A DNA stretch of 64,000 nt from Lepus europaeus (GCF_033115175.1 NC_084845.1:1552501-1616500), one strand, 5' to 3'; shown: positions 30,022-49,067, counted from the stretch's first letter. The notes: generated by a model from the letters alone, not told the origin. Made by a program: numbers and translations.

Positions 30022-30577
30022 CCAACAATGAGAATTTTAAAGCTTGTTTCCCGTTTAACTACTTCACAGATTATATGTGACAACCTTGAAAACATGACAG
30101 TTTTAAGTCACTGACTCACTTTATCCATTCATTCCCTGTTTAACCGAGCCCCTCCCAGAGACCAGAGGCGGAGAAATGCTAATGATTTGTGGTAAACAGG
30201 GAGTAGACTTGTGCTGTCCAATCGGTGCATGGATAGGAAGGGCTGTGCTGCCATAGCTCAAATTTAAACTCAAGACCCGGACTAGGGGACCTGATTGGCA
30301 TGCTGGTTTCTTCAGAGTGAAGACTCCCGGATGGCTGGAGGGTGTCCATCTCTCTCTCTGTGGTGTCAGCTGCTTTCGGCCCTTCTCGCTCAAGGCATTT
30401 CAGGTAAACCATTTTCAGTTTGCAAGTTGTTTTCAAGCAGAAACAAAGAGTTTATAAAAAAGTCTATTTTTAGCTTTCACTTTCATTTTTATATCAATGT
30501 TTCTGATGAAGTCTCAGATACTTGTTTTCTGGTTTTTTTTTTTTTCTTATTATTTTTTTTTTAACCATTGAAAAAAC
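30022..30577. other. Unique sequence with one exon-like segment
   Basis: Contains the 30316-30403 segment listed separately. Confidence 0.4.
30316..30403 (+). other. Exon-like segment upstream of ZIM3
   Basis: 88 bp bounded by a strong acceptor (GCTGGTTTCTTCAG) and a GTAAACC donor, in non-repeat sequence between SINEs. Its frame does not join the KRAB exon, so it would be untranslated if used. Confidence 0.3.
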
Positions 30578-30841
30578 AGTGAGGTGGGTGTCAGTTCTAG
30601 TCCGGCTGCTCCTCTTCCAGTCCAGCTCTCTGCTGTGGCCCGGAAAGGCAGTGAAGGATGGCACAAGTGCTTGGGCCCTGCACCCGCATGGGAGACCAGG
30701 AAGAAGCTCCTGGCTCCTGGCTTCAGGTCAGCGCAGCTCCAGCCATTGCAGCCATTTCGGGAGTGAACCAGTGGAAGGAAGACCTTTCTCTCTGTCTCTC
30801 ACTGTCTGTAACTCTACTTGTCAAATTAAAAAAAAAAAAAA
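30578..30841 (+). mobile_element. C SINE, 5' truncated
   Basis: Starts in GGTGTCAGTTCTAGTCCGG and ends in an A tail. Confidence 0.87.
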
Positions 30842-31059
30842 TGAGGTTATGGGGTTGTGATATTTTCTTTTAATTTATTTCACTTGGCTTTATGCCATGT
30901 GGGTAAAGGTTTTGTTTTTTCTTGCTTACTATTTCAATTTTTCTTTTTACTATTTCAATTTAAGATGAAATTTTTTACTTCCATGAAATTTTTAAAATTT
31001 TCATTGGAAACATGTTGAACATATTTAAAAATAAGACTTTGATATCTATTTATCTATGT

Positions 31060-31352
31060 TTTTAAAAGACTCATTCGTTTGGTAGTCAGAGAGAGAGAGC
31101 TATCTCCCATCTGCTGGTTCACTCCCCAATGGCCACTATGGCTAGGGCTGTGCCAGGCTGAAGCCTGGAGCCAGGAACTTCCTGGGGATCTCCCACGTAG
31201 GTGCCGAGATTCAAGCCCTTGGGCCATCCTCTGCTGCCCCTCCCAGGCCATTATCACGGAGCTGGGTTGGAAGTGGAGCAGCAGGGAAACGAACTTGGGG
31301 TGCAGGCATCATAGACAGTGGCTTTACCCACCACCATGTCACCACCCCAGCC
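31060..31352 (-). mobile_element. C SINE, diverged
   Basis: Tail AAAAGACTCATTCGTTTGG; head ACCCCAGCCCC. Confidence 0.83.
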
Positions 31353-31674
31353 CCTATAATCACAATTTTTATGGGAGTTCTTCATATTTGAGGAGCTAGA
31401 GGAAAGAATTGGGAATCAGGGACAAGGTAGAGCCCTGATCAGATCAGGTGGGGCTTGAAAGGGTGTGATCAAAGTTGGTGGTATCCTGACTGGATTATGA
31501 TGCAGATTAAGTTTACCTTGATCACTAGTTTAGCTTTTCCATGTGAATGCATGTCTTCATTTCCAATACACCCTAGAAGAAAAGACCAGGGAATCGTCTT
31601 GCCAGTTCGGTGGAGGTAAGCTATTCTTTTTTCCCTTGAAAGCAAAATGTTTTATGATTTGAAAGCTTGGAATT
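31353..31674. other. Unique sequence
   Basis: A GTAAGC donor-like site follows GGTGGAG at 31616, but no exon can be supported. Confidence 0.35.
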
Positions 31675-31981
31675 TTTTAAAAAAATTTTTATGTTAAAGG
31701 CAGAGTGATGGAGAAAGAGGGAGAGACAGAAAGATCTTCCATCCACTGGTTCATTCCCCAAATGGCCCCAATGGCTGGGGTTAGGCCAGGCCAGAGCTAG
31801 GGACCAGGAACTCCATTCTATCTCCCACAAGGGTAGCAGGGGCCCAAGTACTTGGGCCATCTTCCGCTGCTTTTCTTGCGGGAGCTGGATCAGAAGTGGA
31901 GTAACTGGGACACCAAGTGCTCATATGGGATGCCGGCGTTTTGGGCGGCTGCTTTAGGGACTGTGCCCCAATGCTAGCCCC
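31675..31981 (-). mobile_element. C SINE, diverged
   Basis: Tail AAAAAATTTTTATG; head CCCCAATGCTAGCCCCC. Confidence 0.84.
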
Positions 31982-32021
31982 CTTTCGGTATCTCTTATAT
32001 CAGTTCTGGGTCTGGGTGTCT

Positions 32022-32358
32022 TTTTTTTTTTTTTTTTTTTTTTTGACAGGCAGAGTGGATAGTGAGAGAGACAGAGAGAAAGGTCTTCCTTTTTGCCATT
32101 GGTTCACCCTCCAATGGCCGCTGCGGCCGGCGCATCTCGCTGATCCGAGATGCCAGGAGCCAGGTGCCTCTCCTGGTCTCCCATGCGGGTGCAGGGCCCA
32201 AGGACTTGGACCATCCTCCACTGCCTTCCCGGGCCATAGCAGAGAGCTGGCCTGGAAGAGGGGCAACCGGGATAGAATCCGACACCCCGACCGGGACTAG
32301 AACCCGGTGTGCCGGCGCCGCAAGGTGGAGGATTAGCCTGTTAAGCCACGGCGCCGGC
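32022..32358 (-). mobile_element. C SINE, young type
   Basis: Target duplication TGGGTGTCTT. Confidence 0.94.
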
Positions 32359-32572
32359 TTGGGTGTCTTCTTAGAGACCTCCTTCCAGAGCCTCCATGCC
32401 CTGGTAGACCTTGGCTGCTACGATTGGCACTGCTGGTGGCCAGGGATTCCCCTTAGTACCCCTGTGCTGGATCCCCTGTTTTCCGGAACCCCTTTTGGCC
32501 TACTGCCTCACTTGTGTGTACCTCCAATAGCTTCAGAGAGATGATATGTAAAAGACTTAAAATCATATTTTG

Positions 32573-32892
32573 GGGACCAGTATTGTGGTATAGTGGGTGA
32601 AGCTGCTGCCTCCATTGCTGGCATCCCTGGTTCGTGTCCTGATTGCTCCACTTCAATCCGGTTCCCTGCTAATGGCCTGGGAGGGGCAGTGGGGAATGGC
32701 CCAAGTGGTTGGGCCCCTGCACCTACTTGGGAGGCCTGGAGGAGGCTCCTGGCTCCGGGCTTTGGCCTGGCCCAGCTCTGGCCTTCCTGGCAGTCTTGGG
32801 AGTGAACCTGCGAATGAAAGATCTCTCTCTCCCTCCCCCCTCCCCTTCTGTAACTCTGACTATTAAACAAACACATAAATCTTTTAAAATAA
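32573..32892 (+). mobile_element. C SINE, old type
   Basis: Head GGGGACCAGTATTGTGG; tail AAACAAACACATAAATC. Confidence 0.88.
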
Positions 32893-32956
32893 AATAGTGT
32901 TTTTATACAGTTCATTTTATAGCTACTCTTAATTTAGGAGATTGATTTCTATTTAC

Positions 32957-33302
32957 ACTTTTTTTTTTAAAGATTTTATTTATTTGAGAGGCAGAGTTAC
33001 AGACTGTGAGAGGAAGAGGCAGAGAGAAAAATCTTCCTTCCACTGGTTCACTCCCGAAATGGCCACAACGGCTGGAGCTGCACTGATCCGAAGCCAGGAG
33101 CCAGGAGCCAGGAGCCAGGAGCTTCTTCCCGGTCTCCCACGCGACTGCAGGGGCCTAAGCACTTGGGCCATTTTCTACTGCTTTCCCAGGCCATAGCAGA
33201 GAGCTGGATCTGAAGAGGAGCAGCCAGGACTAGACCCTGCACCCATATAGGATGCCGGCGCGGCAGGCAGAGGATTAACATGCCGTGCCACGGTGCCGGC
33301 CC
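32957..33302 (-). mobile_element. C SINE with a short internal tandem repeat
   Basis: Target duplication TGATTTCTATTT. The internal GGAGCCA motif is repeated about four times near 33094-33120. Confidence 0.92.
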
Positions 33303-34115
33303 CTGATTTCTATTTTGACTCATGATTGCTTTCAATAATTTTGTTGAATTTCTGGCGAGTTAGAGAACCTACAGATTTTTAAATTTGTTATTCATTTCCA
33401 CTTTTAACACAGCACTATACTATCTGCACTAAAACTTCTGGGGTCTGGTGTCCTAATCCAGCGTTTCTCCAACTTTGTTTCGGAGTCACTTAGAGAGCTG
33501 AGGAGGAACCCAGAGGTCCAAGCTCACCCACTTAGGACAGGACCTGGGTCCTCTCTTTTCTAGAGAATTCTCCAGCGGCTCTAATCTCTTCTCAAGTCCC
33601 AGAGCCAGCCTCTGAGCCTCTGAGGGCCCCAGGACAGGGAGGAGTGGGAGGGGTATGTTGTCCTCAGGGAATTTAGAAATAACCACTAATTTAGGAGCAC
33701 TGAGGAGAATGTCAATATTCCTGCCTCCCTGTGTGCCACTCCAGTACACTGAAAAAACCTTTGCAGGTTTACATTCTAAATGATTGCCTATAACCAGCAA
33801 GGACTTCTCCCACCTAATGTGGTTACGCTTGGCGCTGTTTGTGCATGTTCCAGGGCTCTGGAAAAGAAGGCAACTGACTTTTATAGATCCTGGGTTTGCT
33901 GTGTGTCAATCAACTCTGTGTTCCATTTCCCCAATTTTGGGCGTGGTCAGAAGTCACTGGAATTTTGGGGATCTTCTTTGTTTCTGTATGCACTTCTAGT
34001 AATGTCTGCTTTATCATTTTGCCATTAGTTGCAGGCATAAAGTATGAGTAGTGATTCTCCAGTAAGGATTTTACTCTGTATCATTATGGAGTCCTTAAAA
34101 AAAAAAAAATCTTAG
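33303..34115. other. Unique sequence
   Basis: About 33460-33520 (GTTTCTCCAACTTTGTTTCG, GAGTCACTTAGAGAGC) faintly resembles a hAT-type repeat. No gene seen. Confidence 0.35.
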
Positions 34116-34436
34116 CTAGGCTGGTGCCACGGCTCACTTGGCTGATCCTCTGCCTGCGGCGCCAGCACTCCGGGTTCTAGTCCCGGTTGGGGTGCCAGAT
34201 TCTGTCCCGGTTGCTCCTCTTCCAGTCTAGCTTTCTGCTGTGGCCCGGGAGGGCAGTGGAGGATGGCCCAGGTCCTTGGGCCCTGCACTCGCATGGAAGA
34301 CCGGAGGAAGCACCTGGCTCCTGGTTTTGGATCGGTGCAGCGTGCCAGCCGTAGCAACCATTTGGGGGGTGAACCAATGGAAGGAAGACTTTTCTCTCTG
34401 TCTCTCTCTCTCACTGTCTAACTCTGTCAAAAAAAA
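34116..34436 (+). mobile_element. C SINE, young type
   Basis: Head CTGGTGCCACGGCTC and tail CTCTGTCAAAAAAAAA. Confidence 0.92.
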
Positions 34437-34633
34437 ATCTTGATTAGTTTGTCTTAAAGTCAAATCTTTTTGACACTCATTGTCCTAAACTGTGTAAGCT
34501 GACAATTCCAATATCTGCTCACAACCTTTGTAGTGAAAATCACAGCTTCAATATTGGATTCCACCCGTTTTGCTTGGACTCACAGTGTTGTCTTCAAACT
34601 GGTCAGTGAGTTGAATGGCCACCCAGGGATGGT

Positions 34634-34722
34634 GCAAAATATGGACCATTTCTCCAATTTGTGAGTCTTCCTTGCGCAGGAGCCATGCTGATCTTCCCTG
34701 AACAATTCCAGCTTTAGAACAC
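34634..34722 (-). pseudogene. RNU6P: U6 snRNA pseudogene, 5' truncated
   Basis: The minus strand reads GATCAGCATGGCTCCTGCGC, then AAGGAAGACTCACAAATTGG and CCATATTTTGC. This matches U6 from the ACTAAAATTGGAAC region to the 3' end with many changes; the 5' stem-loop is missing. It is a dead retrocopy. Confidence 0.85.
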
Positions 34723-35022
34723 AGGCTGCAGCCACCGGCGTTCCTGTGGGACAGGCTGGGGAGTGGGGGAGGGTAAGATCTGAGTCCCCAGGTTGGCTCT
34801 TTTGTTCCACTCAGCCCTTGTGGAAGAAAGCTCCCCACAGGGCTGCCCTAGCACTCTGGGCTTCGTTTCTGCAGTCTTTTTCTTTTTAATTGACACAATA
34901 ATTGCACATATTTATGACATGCCATATAGCAATTCAATACATGCTTATATTTTTAAATAAAGTAACATATTGAACCTGTTGCTGAATGTCACACTTATTA
35001 AGATATCAAGACCGAGTTTTTC
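34723..35022. other. Unique sequence
   Basis: Nothing recognised beyond the U6 pseudogene. Confidence 0.4.
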
Positions 35023-35365
35023 TTTTTTTTAAAGTAACTTTTAAGATTTTTATTTATTTATTTGAGAGGTAGAGTTACAGACAGTGAGAGGAAGAGACAG
35101 AGAAAGGTCTTCCTTCTGCTGGTTCACTCCCCAAACAGCCGTGACGGCCAGAGCTGTGCCGATCTGAAGCCAGGAGCCAGGCGCTTCTTCCAGGTCTCCC
35201 ACGTGGGTGCAGGGGCCCAAGCACTTGGGCCATCTTCCCCTGGTTTCCCAGGCCACAACAGAGAGCTGGATGGCAAGAGGAGCAGCCGGGACTAGAACTG
35301 GCGCCCATATGGGATGCCGGCGCCTCAGGCGGAGGATTATCCTATTGCACCACGGTGCCAGCCCC
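35023..35365 (-). mobile_element. C SINE
   Basis: Target duplication AAGACCRAGTTTTTC. Confidence 0.92.
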
Positions 35366-35500
35366 AAGACCAAGTTTTTCATTCCTACTGAAAATCTGCC
35401 TATTTTGGTTAGTTTTGTTTTTCACATATAATAGAGCCTAAAATGCATTTAGGCAAAAATATTTTTGTGCTAGAAGCATTCTAGCAAAAAGATCTGTAGT

Positions 35501-35838
35501 GGGAAACCAGCATGGTGACAGAGTGGGTACAGCCACCGCCTGGTCACTGGCATCCCATACGGGCACTGCTTCATGTTCCGTCTGCTCTGTTTCCACTCCA
35601 GCTCTGTACTAATGGCCTGGGAAAAGCAGCAGAAGATGGTCCAAGTGTTTGGGTCCCTGTACCCACATGGGAGAACAGATGAAGCTCCTGGCTTCTGGCT
35701 CCTGGCTTCAGCCTAGCCCAATGCTGGCCATTGCAGCCATCCGGGGAGTGAACCAGTGGATGGAAGCTCTTTGTCACTGTCTCTGTATCTGTCTTTCTCT
35801 GTAACTCTGCATTTAAAATACATAAATAAGTCTTAAAA
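35501..35838 (+). mobile_element. C SINE, old type
   Basis: Head GGGAAACCAGCATGGTGAC; tail ACATAAATAAGTCTTAAAA. Confidence 0.87.
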
Positions 35839-36805
35839 AGATCGATAGTGAACAGAGGTGGTCTGTGTTCAGCAGCCAAGGCTCAGGAAAAACCGTTTGC
35901 TCCTCCTAACACATCCCCCAGGGTAAGCCTCCACGATGCTCCCTCCGCAACAGCCTGCCCTGTTCTGCACAGAACAGTAAAAGTCAAAAACAAGGCATGG
36001 CCAGAAATGAAGAAAGTGAGCATCAGGCAAGATGTGTCCACTGTCCTCACCCTGAGCTCTGGCTGGGTTCCTGCTACACCACAAACCCCGCCTCATGTGG
36101 ATGGTGTGGCCTGGAGTCTGCTGGCCGGTGCTGCTTTTGCATATGGGGAAGACTCTGACTTGGAAAACGTTTGGGGACAGCTGCAGTCGCGTGGGAACCG
36201 TTCCCTCTCAGAGGAGGCAGAGATTTCACATGGACCCCCGCAGTCTGAGGACATACCTCTGCCCCTGCCACGGCTGAGAGAGGGCTCTAAGTCAGTGTAG
36301 CTTCTGTCCTGTCCGTGTTGGCAAATGCATGAACACTTGGGAACTGGCCAGACTGGGTTTGCACAGGGAGAAAACCAGGTCTTTGAAAACTGCATGACCC
36401 TTGGTTTTGTTATGAGCTTCTGAGCTTGCACCATAATTTCACCAAGGGACCACTTATCCGTTTATTTATGTAGGTTGCTCCCAGTTGTTTGATAAGAAAA
36501 TAAGTTATAAAGAGGTGTCTCAGACTTGGGTTATTTTCACTCTCGTTGTTGCTTAAGGCAAATGATTAGAAGCAGGACTGCAGGTTCCAAGAGGTGACGA
36601 TGCAATGAAGCATGGAAGTGTCACAATACACTCAGTGAAATCAGTGACACAGCTCAGAGTCACCCGGTGTTCCGAAAGGGGTCACCAAGGTGCAGGCGCA
36701 GTAGGGCTCTTATGTGGAGCTGGTGTGTGGCGCTTTCTACATAGGATGACTGGTGTGTACCAGAGCCGTTCTGCTTTCTCACAGCTCTTTCCATTTTGTC
36801 CTCAG
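35839..36805. other. Unique sequence upstream of the first ZIM3 coding exon
   Basis: Open frames at 35.85-36.43 kb have no recognised homology. An untranslated ZIM3 exon could lie here or further up. Confidence 0.35.
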
Positions 36806-36846
36806 GTTTTCCTTCCAGGACTGTGTGGGCTGGAAAAGGATATGAA

Positions 36847-36861
<15 letters not shown>
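36806..36861 (+). CDS. ZIM3: ZIM3 first coding exon (start codon at 36847)
   Basis: A 56-bp exon with a strong acceptor (CCATTTTGTCCTCAG) and donor (AGG then GTGAGT). Only the last 15 bases are coding: ATG AAC CAC TTT AGG, or MNHFR, ending in phase 0 as the KRAB exon requires. The resemblance to human MNNSQ decides the start. Confidence 0.75.
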
Positions 36862-44125
<7,264 letters not shown>

Positions 44126-44246
44126 GAGTCCCATAAATTTGAAAAATGTGAGAATGCCTTCATTTATTGTAGAGTGTAGTAGTCACCCAGGAATTTATAC
44201 TGAAATGCTTTATAATTTGAAGGCTATTTCTGAAGCAGTGAAGACT

Positions 44247-44295
44247 TTTTTTTTTTTTTTTTTAAGATTCATTTGTCTATTTGAAAGTTACAGGG

Positions 44296-44326
<31 letters not shown>

Positions 44327-44453
44327 TCTTCCATCCGCTGGTTCACTCCCCAAATGGCCTCAACAGCCAGAGCTGTGCTGATCCAAAGCCAGGAGCCAGG
44401 AGCTTCTTCCCGGTCTCCCACATGAGTGCAGGGGCCCAAGCACTTGGGCCATG
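44247..44453 (-). mobile_element. C SINE, 5' truncated, in ZIM3 3' UTR
   Basis: Target duplication CAGTGAAGACT; includes a (GA)n run. Confidence 0.92.
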
Positions 44454-44565
44454 GAAACAGTGAAGACTTCAGTGGAGTATCTTGTGAAGAATGATTTGGC
44501 TTATTCATTCATCAAATATAAAGTGTCTTTTGTGTAGTAACTGTTTTAAACACTGAATATGTAGC

Positions 44566-44571
44566 AATAAA
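44566..44571 (+). terminator. ZIM3: Probable ZIM3 poly(A) signal
   Basis: AATAAA in unique sequence about 440 bp after the ZIM3 stop, just past a SINE in the 3' UTR. Confidence 0.45.
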
Positions 44572-44742
44572 CCAAATGTGCCAAAAACCCTCATGAAATG
44601 TTAATTCGAGTGAATAACGACCAGTGAGAACCATTCCGTTGAAAACATTCACTCATTGGGAATAGACACAAGAAAATGTAATGACATGGTATTGCACCAA
44701 TAGTATGAGGCTACTTCAAAAGGTTCATAGAAAAATTAAGGG

Positions 44743-45083
44743 CTGGGGGCCGGTGCTGTGGCGCAGCGGGTTAACGCCCTGGCCTGAAGAGCCGGCATCC
44801 CATATGGGCGCCAGTTCTAATTCCGGCTGCTCCTCTTCCGATCCAGCTCTCTACTATGGCCTGGGAAAGCAGCAGAAGATGGCCCAAGTCTTTGGGCCCC
44901 TGCATCCGTTGGGAAGACCTGGAGGAGGCTCCTGGTTCCTGGCTTCGGATCGGCATAGCTCCAGCCATTGTGGCCATCTGGGGAGTGAACCAGCAGATGG
45001 AAGATCTCTCTGTCTCTACCTCTCTCTGTAACTCAGCCTTTCAAATAAATAAAAATAAAATCTTAAAAAAAAAAAACAAAGAA
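44743..45083 (+). mobile_element. C SINE
   Basis: Head GGGGCCGGTGCTGTGGCGC; AAAATTAAG target duplication. Confidence 0.92.
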
Positions 45084-45092
45084 AAAAAATTA

Positions 45093-45430
45093 AGGGCTGG
45101 TGCTGAGGTGTAGCCGGTAAAGCCTCTGGCTGCAGCACCAGCATCCCATATGGGCACCAGTTCCTGTCCCGGCTGCTCCACTTCCCATCTTATTTTCTGC
45201 TATGGCCTGGGAAAGCAGCAGAAGATGGCCCAAGTCCTTAGGCCCCTGCACTCGCATTCGAGACCTGGAAGAAGCTCCTGGCTCCTGGCTTCCGATGGAC
45301 TAAGCTCCAGCTGTGGCAGCCATTTGGGGAGTGAGCTAGAAGATAGAAAACCTCTCCCTCTCCCTCTCCCTCCCTTCCTCTCTGTAACTCTTCCTTTCAA
45401 ATAAATAAATCTTTAAAAAAATTTTAAAAA
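45093..45430 (+). mobile_element. C SINE
   Basis: Head GGCTGGTGCTGAGGTG; tail CAAATAAATAAATCTTTAAA. Confidence 0.9.
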
Positions 45431-45545
45431 ATCAAGTTAAAAGACAAGTTTATTTCAGTGGAAAAAATTTTGGAATCCATGGAGTTTTTTCACAAGATGC
45501 ATTTTCCTTGTACTTTTTGCAAAGTCCTTGGAATGATTTTAATAT

Positions 45546-45695
45546 TTTTTTCCCACCAAATTGAATGTATTTTAATTTTTATTAATACAAAGAATAGATT
45601 TCATGTAGTTCATAGATACAATTCTAGGATTATAATGATTTATCTGTTTTCCTCCCTTTTTCCTTTCAACGTATTTTCAATTTTTAAATTTTTAA
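45546..45695. other. AT-rich stretch, possibly a LINE-1 end
   Basis: TTTTATTAATACAAAGAATA and following bases look like an antisense L1 3' end; not certain. Confidence 0.3.
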
Positions 45696-46015
45696 AAATG
45701 ATTTATTTATTTATTTGAAAGGCAGACTTACAGAGAGGCAGAGGCAGAGAGACAGAGAGGTCTTCCATCCACTGGTTCACTCCCTGAATGGCTGCAATGG
45801 CAGGAGCTGGGCCAATCTTAAGCCAGGAGCAAGGAGCTTCTTCTGGGTCTTCTTTACAAGTGCAGGGCCCAAGGACTTGGGCCATCTTCCACTGCTTTCC
45901 CAGGCCATAGCAGAGAGCTGGATTGGAAGTAAAGCAGCTGGGACTCGAACCAGAGCCCATATGGGATGCCAGCACTTCAGTAGGTGGTTTTACCCGTTAT
46001 GCCACAGTGCTGGGC
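45696..46015 (-). mobile_element. C SINE holding the left break of duplication copy A
   Basis: The head half is shared with the SINE at 50.4 kb; the tail half is not. Confidence 0.9.
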
Positions 46016-46028
46016 CCTCCATGAACTT

Positions 46029-46333
46029 TTTTTTTGTTTAAAGGTATATTGATTTACTTGAAAGTCAGAGTTACACAGAGAGAGAAGGAGAGGCAGAGAG
46101 AGAGGTGTCTTCCATCTGCTGGCTCACTCCCCAATTGGCCAAAACAGCCAGAGCTGTGCCAACCCAAAGCCAGGAGCTTCTTCCGGGTCTCCCACGAGGT
46201 ACAGGAACCCAACAATTTGGACCATCTTCCACTGTTGTCCCAGTCCATAGCAGAGAGCTGGATCAGAAGAGGAGCAGCCTGGACTCGAACTGGCACCCAT
46301 ATGGATGCCAGCACTAGGCAGAGTGCCGGCCCC
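46029..46333 (-). mobile_element. C SINE (copy A)
   Basis: Pairs with the SINE at 50556. Confidence 0.9.
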
Positions 46334-47360
46334 TCTGTGAACTTGTCAACATCTTTGTATGTGCCAGACTTACATGTGTCAATAGGAACATGTGTGTGAG
46401 AGCACTGTTGGTCTCCATGCCTTCTTTAAGTGTTCATATCGTGCTTCCTTTCCCTGTGCCAGTGTTTCTAGAAGGCAAGTGTATTTTGCCTGTGGAAAGA
46501 CCCGATCTTTATTAGTGGAGACATTGTGCTGTCAAAGCTGTGCCTGTCCAGAGCTGCTCTGTGCAGAATATCCTCCATACCAGGCATATAACCTTGCTCG
46601 TGTCAAAGCGACCGAGCAGTGTATTAGTCCTGCATTGGCTCTGGCAGAGGGAGGTGGTGGTAGTTTTCTAGGCTTGTAGTGAGAGTACAGGTATGAACCC
46701 TGTGGTTCTTCTAACACAGGGATTGGAAAAAGCTCCTAGATGAGTCACAGAACTTAGAAATACATTTTAGAAAGGATGTGCATGAGTGCATAAAGTACAG
46801 GTAAATAATCATCTCTTTTGTAATTTACTACCATAGAACATACAAATCTATTGTAAAACTTTGTCAAAACACGTGCACACGACAACTCAGACTGTTTACA
46901 GCACCATTTGCAGTCAAGAGAAATGCAAACAAAAGCGCAGTATTAAAGTATAACTGCATAAAATGAAGTTGCACGTACTGTGCTTCTGTGATCTCATAGC
47001 CACCTCTTGTTGCTATTACTGTGGGCTCAAGTGTGGTGAGGATCCATCTGAAATGCCTTGTAACGTTAATCTTCCACATGTGAGCAGTTAGTCTCCCTAA
47101 TAAACTCATCTAGTAAAAATGATGTCTCAATCCTTACATATTTTCACCATATATAATATGTATAACATATTATGCTTGCTGATACTTTATGTTATTGGTA
47201 AGGCTTCCTGCCAATAGTAGGCTTTTAGGAGTTGGGTTTTGGGGGAGCTGAAAGTTATACTCAGGTTTTTTACTGCAAGGGGGTCAGTATTACTCATTGC
47301 TTCATGGTTCAAGTGTCAACTGTGTCACAGAATGGTCTAAGCAACAGAAATTTACCTTCT
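46334..47360. other. Duplicated unique sequence (copy A)
   Basis: No gene recognised; pairs with 50863-51887. Confidence 0.5.
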
Positions 47361-47587
47361 CTTTTTTTTTTCTAAAGATTCATTTACCTATTTGAAAGCC
47401 TGAGTTACACAGAGAGAGAAGGACACACGCACACACACACACACAGAAATAGAGAGAGAGAGAGGTCTGCCATCCAGTGGTTCACTCCTCAAATGTCTGC
47501 AATGGCTGGAGTTGCGCTGATCTGAAGGCAGGAGCTAAGAGACTCCTCCAGGTCTTCCTCCTGGGGGCAGGGGCCCAAGCACTTGGC
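47361..47587 (-). mobile_element. C SINE, broken at the copy A junction
   Basis: Contains (CA)n and (GA)n; ends abruptly after AAGCACTTG. Confidence 0.9.
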
Positions 47588-47724
47588 AGCTTTCCCAGCA
47601 GGACTTGCAGGAGGACGTGCCATGGGGCCTTATGGGGAATGTAGTCCACGGTGGTAGTGTCACCCAGTGGGTCGCTCTACACAGGGGTAGCACCAATTCC
47701 TGGAGTTGATGTGGCCTGAAGGCT
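47588..47724. repeat. Decayed duplicate of the 63.6-kb promoter fragment
   Basis: About 137 bp match 63549-63686 with roughly nine differences by eye. Most are CpG to TpG or CpA (for example GTCCGCGG against GTCCACGG), the pattern left by methylation. The ACTAYRNNNCCCR site survives at 47633-47645. It is wedged between two SINE fragments. Confidence 0.85.
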
Positions 47725-47873
47725 TACAGAGAGGCAGAAGAGGGGTAAGGGGAGGGGAAGAGAGAGCTCGGTCTTCCATAAGCTGGTTCACTCCCCAGAT
47801 GGTCACATCAGCTACAACTGGGCTTATCCAAAGAAAGGAGCTTCTTCTGGGTCTCCCACACGGGTGCAGGGTG
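47725..47873 (-). mobile_element. C SINE fragment
   Basis: TACAGAGAGGCAGAAG to CACACGGGTGCAGGG; head missing. Confidence 0.8.
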
Positions 47874-48281
47874 GTCTTAATTGTGAGCCCTGTGGGATGG
47901 CAGAGACTCTGTTGCAAGCCATGGAACTGGGCCCGTGTCCAGGAACTTCCCGTCCTCTTACCTGGAGCTCTGGCTTTGCCATGACCTCTGCCTTCTCTTG
48001 TCCTCTGTGTGCGTGGGCAGCGCATACAGCAGCTCAAACATAGCTCTGTATGGCTTCATACTGGCTTTCAGCTGCTTGAGATTTGTGCCTCGCATACCCC
48101 AGGAGTCAAGTGGTCTGGAGCTAAGTGCAGCAGGGGTCTTCTGTGGTCACGCACTCACACTCTGCTTCTTTATGTGGTCTGAGGGGCACCATGTGTGATG
48201 GCATCGGAAAGAGATGACTGAATCATGTAAACACTTAGCAGACATTTCTGATGCCAGAAAGAAGTGTGAAAGTGAGGTTTA
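47874..48281. other. Unique sequence
   Basis: Nothing recognised. Confidence 0.35.
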
Positions 48282-48596
48282 CAGGGGCTGCCACCGTGGT
48301 GTAGCGACTGAAGCCACTGCCTGCAGTGCCGCATCCCACATGGGCACTGGTTGGAGTCCCAGCTGCTGATTTCCAACCCATCTCTGCTATTGCCTGGGTG
48401 AGCAGTAGAGGATGGCCCAAGTCCTTGGGCCCCTGCACCCACATGGAAGACCCGGAAGAAGCTCCTGGCCCTTGGGTTTGGATCAGCCCAGCTCTGGCCT
48501 TTGTAGCCATTTGGGGAGTGAACCAGCAGATATAAGACCTCTCTCTCTCTGCCTCTGCCCCTCTCTAACTCTGTATCTCAAATAAATAACTTAAGA
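48282..48596 (+). mobile_element. C SINE
   Basis: Head GGGGCTGCCACCGTGGTG; tail CTCAAATAAATAACTTAAG. Confidence 0.88.
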
Positions 48597-48724
48597 AAAT
48601 GGTGAGGTAAAGATAGAACAAGAGCTTTAGAAATTGACAGAAAAATGAGTTCCATGTGCAGAGGCAGGAGCTGAATCAAAATCGACACTTGAGGGAGAAT
48701 TTCGGTGTTGAAAAAGCATAAAAA

Positions 48725-49067
48725 GCCGGCGCCGCAGCTCAAAAGGCTAATCCTCCACCCTTCGGCGCCGGCAGACAAGGTTCTAGTCCTGGCCACGGAG
48801 CCAGGTTCTGTCCTGGTTGCCCCTCTTCCAGGCCAGCTCTCTGCTGTGGCCCGGGAGTGCAGTGGAGGGTGGCCCAAGTACTTGGGCCCTGCACCCCATG
48901 GGAGACCAGGAGAAGCACCTAGCTCCTGCCTTCAGACCAGCGCAGTTCACCATCGGCATGGCGGCCACTGGAGGGTGAACCAACAGCAAAGGAAGACCTT
49001 TCTCTCTGTCTCTCTCTCTCTCACTGTCCACTCTGCCTGTCGAAAAAAGAAAAAAACAAAAAACAAA
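48725..49067 (+). mobile_element. C SINE, young type
   Basis: Target duplication GAAAAAGCATAAAA. Confidence 0.94.

Larger units (their letters stand above)
44702..45545. mobile_element. Mariner-like MITE split by two C SINEs
   Basis: The left end reads CTTCAAAAGGTTCATAGAAAA (44713 on) and the right end, reverse-complemented, CTTTGCAAAAAGTACAAGG, forming imperfect terminal inverted repeats. Removing the SINEs at 44743-45083 and 45093-45430 leaves an element of roughly 150 bp. Confidence 0.5.
45879..47585 (+). repeat. Copy A of a 1.7-kb direct duplication
   Basis: Nearly identical to 50407-52117 at an offset of about 4.53 kb, with about a dozen changes noticed by eye. Both ends lie inside C SINEs. 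The right end breaks off inside a SINE and joins the 47588-47724 promoter fragment. A short frame shared by both copies (46392 and 50922 on) is identical but has no recognised homology. Confidence 0.92.

Noticed and set aside
30190-30290. MER5-like DNA element (GTGCTGTCCAATCGG)
   Set aside because: Only about 15 bases match; the rest does not follow the consensus.
46392-46679. 95-codon frame identical in both duplication copies, as a possible new gene
   Set aside because: Identity reflects the recent duplication, not selection; there are no splice sites, promoter or homology.
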